Shown here: piece after piece, positions 1 to 5,889 of the stretch | Numbering within the stretch: the stretch's first letter is position 1 | Layout: the number at the start of each line of letters is the position of its first letter | Origin: Clostridiaceae bacterium | GTDB taxonomy: Bacteria > Bacillota > Clostridia > Oscillospirales > Acutalibacteraceae | DNA: 14,819 bases | NCBI GenBank assembly: GCA_016303035.1 | Contig: JAEDML010000007.1 | Coordinates: forward strand, 1-14,819 | Direction: 5' to 3' | Position numbers and translations under genes: made by a program | The notes under the pieces: generated by a model | Databases searched by the model: none | Told to the model about the DNA's origin: nothing | The model's input: the letters and a program-made list of their open reading frames with translations, nothing else

Positions 1-1
1 A

Positions 2-1057
2 GCGGTTTCGGTATGCGAGAGCGGAAAGAGCAACCCCTACCAGCTTTGCATAACCGAAAAGAATCTGGATTCTTTTAAGCGCCTTGCTGAAGAAATGAAA
101 ACTGCCTGTATAAAGCAAAATGGCTTTGAGCCGATAATACTGCTGCAATTAAACCATTCGGGACGGTACTCAAAGCCGAACGGTACGCCTGAGCCTATTA
201 CGGCGTATTTTAATCCCGATATTGAGAGTGCCCCTAAACGCATTATAACCGATGAAGAGCTGCGGGCGCTGCCCGATTTGTTTGCAAAATCCACTCGTCT
301 TACCGCCGAAGCGGGATTTGACGGAGTGGATATCAAGGCGTGTCACGGTTATCTTGTTTCGGAATTTCTTTCGGCGTATGACCGCGAGGGTGCTTACGGC
401 GGAAGCTTTGAAAACCGTTCGCGGCTTTTCCGTGAAATTATAAAGGCAGCATTTTGTGAACTGCCGCAGGATAAAATCCGCGCGGCGCGTATCGGTGTGT
501 TTGACGGATATTCGGGAAAGTACAGCTTTGGTAAGCCTGAAAACGGCGGTGATTTATACGACCTTACGGAAGCCGATTTGCTTATTGAAGCTTTTAAGTC
601 AAGCGGCGGTCAGCTTTTGAATGTAACTATGGGAAGCCCATACCGTAATCCCGAAGTTTCAAGGCCCTACCGCTGCGGTCTTGACCGTCCGCAGATTGAT
701 GAGATTTTCGCACTTTACCGCCTGTGGCAGGGAGCCGCTGAGCTTAAACGCAGACACAGCGAGCTTAAAACAGTAAATACCGGTATATCGCTGCTCGGCG
801 CAATGGCGCCTTATGCTGCGGCAGGTGCCGTGGCTGAGGATATGACCGATTTTGTAGGCTTCGGGCGTATGTCTTTTGCGTATCCGAATCTTGCACGGGA
901 TATTATAAATAATAAGTTTGATGAAAAACAGGTTTGCGTTGCCTGTTCGGGTTGTTCCACTCTTAAAAAGAATGTACTGCCGTCAGGCTGTATAATTCGT
1001 AATGATTATTATAAGCAAGTATTCAGAAATTGGAAAAAGGAGCATGAAAATGAATAA
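2..1057 (+). CDS. Old-yellow-enzyme-family NADH:flavin oxidoreductase, 5'-partial
   Basis: The reading frame is open from base 2, so the gene begins upstream. The ATG at 95 is internal, since family-like sequence already precedes it. About 351 residues are visible. QLNHSGRYS (near nt 149-175) matches the flavin/substrate-site strand of the FMN TIM-barrel family. GFDGVDIKACHGYL followed by YGGSFENRSR is the family signature. The first of the usual substrate-binding His pair is Lys (nt 335-337), while the second His (344-346) and the Tyr proton donor (350-352) are kept. Near the C-terminus a C-x2-C-x2-C-x11-C motif (nt 935-991) resembles the 4Fe-4S site of 2,4-dienoyl-CoA reductase and trimethylamine dehydrogenase. 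The protein stops about 20 residues later, so the FAD/NAD(P) domains of those enzymes are absent. Family known: reduction of activated C=C bonds or related flavin chemistry. Substrate unknown. First visible gene of a three-gene operon, overlapping the next by 8 nt. Confidence 0.9.
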   Translation, partial: AVSVCESGKSNPYQLCITEKNLDSFKRLAEEMKTACIKQNGFEPIILLQLNHSGRYSKPNGTPEPITAYFNPDIESAPKRIITDEELRALPDLFAKSTRLTAEAGFDGVDIKACHGYLVSEFLSAYDREGAYGGSFENRSRLFREIIKAAFCELPQDKIRAARIGVFDGYSGKYSFGKPENGGDLYDLTEADLLIEAFKSSGGQLLNVTMGSPYRNPEVSRPYRCGLDRPQIDEIFALYRLWQGAAELKRRHSELKTVNTGISLLGAMAPYAAAGAVAEDMTDFVGFGRMSFAYPNLARDIINNKFDEKQVCVACSGCSTLKKNVLPSGCIIRNDYYKQVFRNWKKEHENE

Positions 1058-1796
1058 AACAGCGATTGTAACCGGGGCTGCAGGCGGAATAGGCTTCGCA
1101 ACGGTAAAAAAACTTGTGTCAGAGGGCTTTTGTGTCGCCGCGGCAGATGTAGTATCGGAAGAAACGGCTATGCCTATGTTTTCAGAATTCGGCGACAAGT
1201 GCAGATATTATGTAGCAGATATCGGCGACCGCGTCGGCAGGGAAGCGTTTGTTGAAGCGGTATATAACGATTTCGGTCAGGTGACTGCGCTTGTAAATGT
1301 AGCGGGTGTAGCGCCGCGCCAGCGCAACGATATACTTGATATGACCGAGGAAAGCTACGATTTTGTAATGAACATTAACACAAAGGGCACCTTCTTCCTT
1401 ACGCAGGCTGTTGCAAACCGTATGATTAAAACCGAAGGAAAGAAGTATATTGTAAATATTTCTTCAATGTCAGCCTATACGGTTTCCTGCAATCGGGGTG
1501 AATACTGCATTTCCAAAGCCGGTGTTTCAATGATTACCAAGCTTTTTGCAGAAAGGCTTGCCGAGTACGGTATACTTGTAAATGAAATCCGTCCCGGTAT
1601 CATTGCTACCGGTATGACTAGCAAGGTTAAGGAAAAGTATGACAACTTGATAGACGGCGGCTTGCTGCCAATATCCCGCTGGGGAAAACCTGAGGATATT
1701 GCCGACGGCGTTGCCGCGCTGTGCAGCGGAATGCTTGACTATACTACGGGTCAGTCGGTCGATATAGACGGCGGCTTCCATATAAGGAGTCTTTAA
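1050..1796 (+). CDS. Short-chain dehydrogenase/reductase (SDR), classical type
   Basis: A 248-residue cytoplasmic NAD(P)-dependent oxidoreductase, typical length for a classical SDR. The Rossmann motif TGAAGGIG lies at residues 8-15. Asp33 at the end of the second strand suggests NAD(H) preference. NVAG stands in place of NNAG. The catalytic tetrad is complete: Asn110, Ser139, Tyr152 and Lys156 (Y-x3-K within YCISKAG). The C-terminal TGQSVDIDGGF is the usual family ending. The start at 1050 is preferred because AAGGAG at about 1037-1042 sits 8 nt upstream. An in-frame ATG at 1044 is too close to that site and the one at 1002 has no ribosome site. It overlaps the preceding gene by 8 nt and shares TAATG with the next gene, so translation is probably coupled. 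Likely reaction: interconversion of a hydroxyl and a carbonyl on the substrate handled by its neighbours (inference). The substrate cannot be read from sequence. Confidence 0.92.
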   Translation: MNKTAIVTGAAGGIGFATVKKLVSEGFCVAAADVVSEETAMPMFSEFGDKCRYYVADIGDRVGREAFVEAVYNDFGQVTALVNVAGVAPRQRNDILDMTEESYDFVMNINTKGTFFLTQAVANRMIKTEGKKYIVNISSMSAYTVSCNRGEYCISKAGVSMITKLFAERLAEYGILVNEIRPGIIATGMTSKVKEKYDNLIDGGLLPISRWGKPEDIADGVAALCSGMLDYTTGQSVDIDGGFHIRSL

Positions 1797-3721
1797 TGAA
1801 TACAGATAATATAAAGTGCTATACATATAACACCGTAGTTATCGGCAGCGGAGCCGCGGGCTTTAACGCGGCTTTACAGTTAAAGCGGCTGGGTAACGAT
1901 TCGGTTGCGTTGGTGACCGAGGGAGTAAAGATGGGTACCTCGCGCAATACCGGCTCAGACAAGCAAACCTATTACAAAATGAACCTGTGCGGAGATTTTT
2001 CGGATTCTCCGTCAGAAATGGCAAAGGATTTGTTTGCGGGCAAGGCTGTGGACGGGGATGTGGCATATGCGGAGGCGGCGCTGTCATCACAGTGTTTTTT
2101 GCAGCTGGCTTATCTCGGAGTGCCGTTTCCCACCAACCGCTACGGCGAATATGTAGGTTATAAAACCGATCACGACAATCGCGCCCGCGCTACATCCGCA
2201 GGACCGCTTACCTCAAAGCTTATGACAGAACAGCTTGAAAGCGCCGTTTTGAAAGCCGGAGTTAAAATTATAGATAAATGTATGGCAATTTCGGTAATTA
2301 AAAACGGGGATACTGCGGTAGGTTTGCTTTGTTTGTCGCTTAAGGACGATTATCCTTTTGTACTGTTCCGTTGTAAAAATATAATTTTTGCAACAGGAGG
2401 ACCTGCCGGGATATATGCCGATACGGTTTATCCTTTCGGTCACAGCGGCAGCAGCGGAATAGCGCTGGAAGCAGGTGTTACTGCTAAAAATCTTACCGAA
2501 TGGCAGTTTGGACTTGCATCGGTTAACCCAAGGTGGAACGTTTCGGGAACCTATATGCAGGTGCTTCCGCGGTTTGTTTCGGTAGACGAAAACGGCAAAG
2601 AGTATGATTTTCTTGATGAATACTATGCGGATTCCGCAGAGCTTTTGTCGCAAACCTTTAAAAAGGGTTACGAATGGCCTTTTGACTGCCGCAAGCTTTA
2701 CGGCGGCTCCTCGGTGATAGACTTGCTGGTTTATTGTGAGCGGGTTCTTAAAAACCGCAGGGTGTATCTTGACTTTATGAACAACCCTTGCGGTCTTGAC
2801 GAGCTTCCGTTTGATAAGCTTAAAAAAGAAGCGTTTGATTATCTTAAAAATGCGGACGCCTGTTTCGGCACGCCGATTGAACGTCTGATTCAAATGAACG
2901 AACCGGCATATATGCTTTATAAGGAAAAGGGCGTCGATTTAAAGTGCGATCGGCTTGAAATAGCTCTTTGCGCTCAGCATAACAACGGCGGCTTGGATGT
3001 AGATCTGTGGTGGAGAACGAATATAGAGGGAATTTTTGCGGCAGGCGAGGTTGCAGGATCTCACGGAGTTTACCGCCCTGGCGGAAGCGCTCTTAATGCG
3101 GGGCAGGTCGGCTCGCTTAGAGCGGCACAGTATATATGTGAAAAGCGTATGGGGGACCCGATACCAAAAAAAGATTTTTTTGCAGCCGCAGAGCCTTACG
3201 TTGAACGGCATATAAAGCTTCGCAGTGCGGCTTTGGGTAAAACCTCGACCGTAGAAGAAATAACCCGTATAGTGACTTCACAGATGACGAGAGCCGGCGG
3301 GGCTATCCGCGAGCTTGACGCCGTAAACGCCGCGCTTGCCGATTCGCAATCATATATTAAAGAGTTTGATAATAGGGTGAAAACAACTACGGTTGAGGGA
3401 CTGCGAAAGGTATACAGACTGCGCGACCTTTTATATACCCAGTGTGCCGTGCTGACCGCTTTTAAGGATTATATGAATCACGGCGGCAAATCCCGCGGCT
3501 CGGCAATTTACTGCACGAGAAACGGCAAAGCGCCCGACGGGTTTGATAATTCTTTCGCTTTTCTTCTCGACAGCGGCGAATTTGACAGCGAGGTACAGAA
3601 TATTCGGTACAACGGAAAAGAATTTACGGCGGAATGGCGCAGTGTGCGTCCGTTGCCCGAAGGCGGAGGTTTCTTTGAAACCGTATGGAAGGCTTATCGC
3701 GAAAATAAAAATGTATTTTAA
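1796..3721 (+). CDS. FAD-dependent flavoprotein, fumarate reductase/succinate dehydrogenase-like
   Basis: A 641-residue flavoprotein. The N-terminal dinucleotide-binding motif VVIGSGAAG has Gly17, Gly19 and Gly22. The second FAD motif (GIFAAGEVAG then YRPGGSALNAGQVG, around residues 413-440) is typical of the FAD_binding_2 family, which includes SdhA, FrdA, L-aspartate oxidase and AprA. The last ~180 residues are helical with RDLLYTQ and SRGSAIYC, resembling the C-terminal domain of SdhA-type flavoproteins (ESRGAHYR region). No signal peptide, haem-binding CxxCH or membrane segment is visible, so it is probably cytoplasmic. The start ATG overlaps the SDR stop by 1 nt, with AAGGAG at 1784-1789. 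Last gene of the redox operon, followed 15 nt later by a strong terminator. Family chemistry is hydride transfer across a C-C or C-N bond. Whether it works on fumarate is doubtful because no iron-sulfur or cytochrome subunit lies beside it in the window. Specific role unknown. Confidence 0.85.
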   Translation: MNTDNIKCYTYNTVVIGSGAAGFNAALQLKRLGNDSVALVTEGVKMGTSRNTGSDKQTYYKMNLCGDFSDSPSEMAKDLFAGKAVDGDVAYAEAALSSQCFLQLAYLGVPFPTNRYGEYVGYKTDHDNRARATSAGPLTSKLMTEQLESAVLKAGVKIIDKCMAISVIKNGDTAVGLLCLSLKDDYPFVLFRCKNIIFATGGPAGIYADTVYPFGHSGSSGIALEAGVTAKNLTEWQFGLASVNPRWNVSGTYMQVLPRFVSVDENGKEYDFLDEYYADSAELLSQTFKKGYEWPFDCRKLYGGSSVIDLLVYCERVLKNRRVYLDFMNNPCGLDELPFDKLKKEAFDYLKNADACFGTPIERLIQMNEPAYMLYKEKGVDLKCDRLEIALCAQHNNGGLDVDLWWRTNIEGIFAAGEVAGSHGVYRPGGSALNAGQVGSLRAAQYICEKRMGDPIPKKDFFAAAEPYVERHIKLRSAALGKTSTVEEITRIVTSQMTRAGGAIRELDAVNAALADSQSYIKEFDNRVKTTTVEGLRKVYRLRDLLYTQCAVLTAFKDYMNHGGKSRGSAIYCTRNGKAPDGFDNSFAFLLDSGEFDSEVQNIRYNGKEFTAEWRSVRPLPEGGGFFETVWKAYRENKNVF

Positions 3722-3736
3722 ATATTTATAATTTGT

Positions 3737-3781
3737 AAATCTGCATTAAAGGCTGATAAAGGCCTTTAATGCAGATTTTTT
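3737..3781 (+). terminator. Intrinsic terminator after the redox operon
   Basis: The left arm at 3737-3753 and right arm at 3762-3778 are perfect 17-nt reverse complements around an 8-nt loop. The right arm runs into six T residues (3776-3781). It starts 15 nt after the flavoprotein stop and isolates the redox operon from the cell-wall cluster. Confidence 0.93.
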
Positions 3782-3854
3782 ATATGTAGAGCTATGTTAA
3801 ATGTAATTATTTGGTAATTAGAAAAGATTGATTTTATAAAATTTAAAAAAAGTC

Positions 3855-3883
3855 TTGATTTTTGTGTATATAGGGCTTATAAT
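3855..3883 (+). promoter_or_regulatory. Sigma-A-type promoter of the mraZ/dcw operon
   Basis: The -35 TTGATT (3855-3860) and a perfect -10 TATAAT (3878-3883) are separated by 17 nt, the optimal spacing. The predicted transcription start is near 3890, leaving a leader of about 68 nt before mraZ. A weaker second candidate, TTGGTA (3811-3816) with an 18-nt spacer to TATAAA (3835-3840), lies in the same AT-rich stretch. Beyond the terminator, promoters and MraZ boxes, nothing else was seen between 3722 and 3957. Confidence 0.85.
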
Positions 3884-3890
3884 ACAATCA

Positions 3891-3938
3891 TAGTGGTGCA
3901 AAGTGGAGTTAAAATCCATTAAAGTGCATAGAAGTGGT
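3891..3938 (+). promoter_or_regulatory. MraZ operator: AGTGG boxes on a 10-nt register
   Basis: AGTGG at 3892 and 3902, AGTGC at 3923 and AGTGG at 3933 form two pairs with 10-nt internal spacing, 21 nt apart between second and third boxes. Three are preceded by A-rich bases, giving (A/G)AAGTG(G/C)-like units. MraZ proteins are known to bind short direct repeats of this kind (AAAGTG-type in Mollicutes/Firmicutes, TGGG-type in E. coli) ahead of their own gene. All boxes lie downstream of the predicted start site and upstream of the mraZ ribosome site, so bound MraZ would block early elongation or promoter clearance (inference). Confidence 0.75.
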
Positions 3939-3957
3939 GAAATTGGAGGTGAAAATC

Positions 3958-4383
3958 GTGCTTTTCGGCGGTTACCAGCATAATATTGATAAAAAAGGCA
4001 GGGTTTTCATCCCTGCAAAGCTTCGCGAGGAGCTTGGCGACAGCTTTATGATTTGCCGCGGAATATACGGTAAACGCTGTCTGTGCGTCTATTCTAACGA
4101 TGAGTGGGACAAGCTCGTAGAAAAAATCGGCACGCTTCCCAGCACCAAATCAAGCGCGGTTAAACGCTTTCTTTATGACGGCGCTTTTAATGTGGAGTTC
4201 GACACTCAGGGCAGAATACTTATTCCGGCTGTGCTTCGTGAATATGCCGAGCTTGAGGGCGAGGCCCACATTATCGGAATGGACACTAATCTTGAAATAT
4301 GGAATACAAATCTCTGGGCAGAGGAGAACAGCAAATATACCCCCGAATCGGTTGCGGCGATTATGGAGGAGCTTAATTTCTGA
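3958..4383 (+). CDS. mraZ: Transcriptional regulator MraZ
   Basis: A 141-residue DNA-binding protein, normal family length, made of two AbrB/SpoVT-like halves. Each half carries the conserved D-x2-GR signature: DKKGRVFIPAKLRE near the start and DTQGRILIPAVLREYA in the middle. MraZ forms ring-shaped oligomers that autoregulate the dcw operon. The GTG start at 3958 gives MLFGGYQHNID, matching the usual family N-terminus (MFxGxYxHxID), and has GGAGGT at 3945-3950 with 7 nt spacing. A GTG further upstream at 3934 is in frame but falls inside the operator boxes and lacks a ribosome site. First gene of the dcw operon. Its stop overlaps the rsmH start (TGATG). Confidence 0.97.
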   Translation: MLFGGYQHNIDKKGRVFIPAKLREELGDSFMICRGIYGKRCLCVYSNDEWDKLVEKIGTLPSTKSSAVKRFLYDGAFNVEFDTQGRILIPAVLREYAELEGEAHIIGMDTNLEIWNTNLWAEENSKYTPESVAAIMEELNF

Positions 4384-5306
4384 TGTCGGGATTTACACAC
4401 ATTCCGGTTATGCTCAGTGAGGTTATAAACTCACTCAACATTAAGCCGGACGGAATATATGTTGACGGAACTGCCGGCGGTGCGGGACATTCGTCGGAAA
4501 TAGCAAAAAGGCTTACCACCGGAAAGCTTATTTCGCTTGACCGCGACCCCGATGCGGTGAAAACAGCGTCCGAGCGGCTTCAAGGCTATCCTGCCGAGGT
4601 TGTAAAGAGCAATTTCAGCGAAATGGATAGGGTATTAAATTCAATGGGTATTGACGGAGCCGACGGTATACTGCTTGACCTTGGAGTTTCGTCTTACCAG
4701 CTTGACAGCGCCGAACGGGGCTTTTCTTACCGAAAAGACGCCGAGCTTGATATGCGTATGAGTAAGGACGGAATATCGGCTGAGGATTTAGTCAATAATT
4801 TAAGCGCGGACGAGCTTGCCGATATATTCAGACGCTACGGCGAAGAACGCTTTGCCTATAAAATCGCTCAGCGAATAGTAAAGGAACGCACCGCAATGCG
4901 CATTACGGGAACGCTTCAGCTCGCCGAGATAATTTCATCGGCGGTACCTGCCGCCGCAAGACGGGACGGACATCCTGCAAGAAAATGCTTTCAGGCGCTG
5001 AGAATTGCCGTAAACGGCGAGCTTGACAGTCTTGATACGGCGCTTGATACGGCTTTTAATCTTTTAAATAAGGACGGCGTGCTTGCAATCATAACCTTCC
5101 ATTCGCTTGAGGACAGAATGGTTAAACAGCGGTTTAAGGAGTATTGCACGGGCTGTATTTGTCCGCCGGATTTTCCGGTATGCGTATGCGGCAGAACGCC
5201 GCGCGGCAGACTGCTTTCCAAAAAAGCGATAGAGCCTACCGAAAAAGAACTTGAAGATAATCCCAGAAGCCGCAGTGCAAAGCTTCGGGTAATAATTAAG
5301 AATTAA
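4383..5306 (+). CDS. rsmH: 16S rRNA (cytosine-1402-N4)-methyltransferase RsmH (MraW)
   Basis: A 307-residue S-adenosylmethionine-dependent enzyme that N4-methylates C1402 in the ribosomal P site, conserved in the dcw cluster second after mraZ. Visible motifs are HIPVML at the N-terminus, the SAM loop DGTAGGAGHS (residues 28-37), ILLDLGVSSYQLD, GFSY followed by DMRM, AVNGELDSL, and ITFHSLEDRMVK. A Cys-rich segment (CTGCICPPDFPVCVCG) and RSRSAKLRV close the protein as expected. The ATG overlaps the mraZ stop by 1 nt. GGAGGA at 4365-4370 lies 12 nt upstream, slightly far, so translational coupling to mraZ probably helps. Confidence 0.98.
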   Translation: MSGFTHIPVMLSEVINSLNIKPDGIYVDGTAGGAGHSSEIAKRLTTGKLISLDRDPDAVKTASERLQGYPAEVVKSNFSEMDRVLNSMGIDGADGILLDLGVSSYQLDSAERGFSYRKDAELDMRMSKDGISAEDLVNNLSADELADIFRRYGEERFAYKIAQRIVKERTAMRITGTLQLAEIISSAVPAAARRDGHPARKCFQALRIAVNGELDSLDTALDTAFNLLNKDGVLAIITFHSLEDRMVKQRFKEYCTGCICPPDFPVCVCGRTPRGRLLSKKAIEPTEKELEDNPRSRSAKLRVIIKN

Positions 5307-5317
5307 GGAGAAGTGCA

Positions 5318-5791
5318 ATGAATAACGTCAAGTATTACAATGACAGTCTTGCATATGATTTTGAAATGTTTATGCCGCGCCCTGCGGAAAAGACGAGGGA
5401 GCGCGATAATATTGTTTCAATGCCTAAGGAGCGTTCCGCGGCAAGGCGCAGACAGCGCTCCGCGGCAAAGGCTATGTCGGCATCAGTGTTTGCCGTTATG
5501 AGCGCGGTGTTCGTTTTGGCGGCTCTTTGCGGAAACATTGCGCTTAGACTTCGTATAAACGAAATAAATTCGGAAATCAACAGCGTTAAGTCTTCAATTG
5601 CCGAGCTTGACAGTCAGAAAACGGCGCTTGAGGTTGAAATGCAGAGAAAAATATCCTATGCCAATATCGAGCTTGAAGCAACCCAGCTGGGTATGCGCAA
5701 GCTTGAGGCAGACCGTGTGACATATATAAGAGTAAACGATAAAAACGCCGCAAAAACCGCCGACGGCAAAGTGGTAACGGCAGAGGAATAA
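5318..5791 (+). CDS. ftsL: FtsL/DivIC-like septum protein
   Basis: A 157-residue bitopic membrane protein. The ~50-residue N-terminal cytoplasmic tail is highly basic near its end (RSAARRRQRSAAK). One membrane helix spans about residues 52-76. A coiled-coil-like extracytoplasmic segment (about 77-130) follows, then a polar tail. Sequence identity to known FtsL is not evident. The call rests on topology, size and position between rsmH and the class B PBP gene, where ftsL always sits. FtsL joins FtsB/DivIC and FtsQ/DivIB to activate FtsW and FtsI. AAGGAG at 5305-5310 overlaps the rsmH stop, 7 nt before the ATG. A 14-nt near-repeat (5431-5444 and 5455-5468, one mismatch, 24 nt apart) encodes the duplicated RSAA in the tail. 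It could instead be annotated as a generic septum formation initiator or as hypothetical. Confidence 0.82.
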   Translation: MNNVKYYNDSLAYDFEMFMPRPAEKTRERDNIVSMPKERSAARRRQRSAAKAMSASVFAVMSAVFVLAALCGNIALRLRINEINSEINSVKSSIAELDSQKTALEVEMQRKISYANIELEATQLGMRKLEADRVTYIRVNDKNAAKTADGKVVTAEE

Positions 5792-5827
5792 TGGGACAGG
5801 TACCGCTAATATAATTGTTTAGTATTG

Positions 5828-5861
5828 AAATACGAGAGTTGAATTTTCGACTCTCGTATTT
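5828..5861 (+). other. Long hairpin without T-tract between ftsL and the PBP gene
   Basis: Arms 5828-5842 and 5847-5861 pair over 15 bp (one G-U wobble) around the 4-nt loop ATTT. The right arm ends in ATTT but is followed by GGGC, so it is not a standard terminator. A TATAAT sits at 5810-5815 just upstream, with no recognisable -35 at 16-18 nt spacing. It could be a partial attenuator, an RNA processing/stability element, or the 5' stem of a transcript started at an internal promoter. Confidence 0.7.
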
Positions 5862-5889
5862 GGGCATATCAAAGAAGGGAGGACGCCGT

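Noticed and set aside
95..97. ATG as the start of the flavin oxidoreductase
   Set aside because: The frame is open to the window edge with family-like sequence before it and no ribosome site, so the gene is truncated by the window and not started here.
2213..2893. 226-codon open frame on the minus strand inside the FAD flavoprotein gene
   Set aside because: Wholly antisense to a well-supported gene, with no recognisable motif or ribosome site. It is explained by codon bias of the + strand.
5431..5468. 14-nt near-repeat 24 nt apart in the ftsL-like gene as a mobile or regulatory repeat
   Set aside because: Only two copies, in frame, encoding basic RSAA units of the cytoplasmic tail. More simply local codon duplication.
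5815..5889. N-terminal extension of the PBP from a TTG
   Set aside because: It reads through the hairpin and lacks a ribosome site. ATG 5890 has GGGAGG 7 nt upstream and gives a normal membrane-anchor N-terminus.
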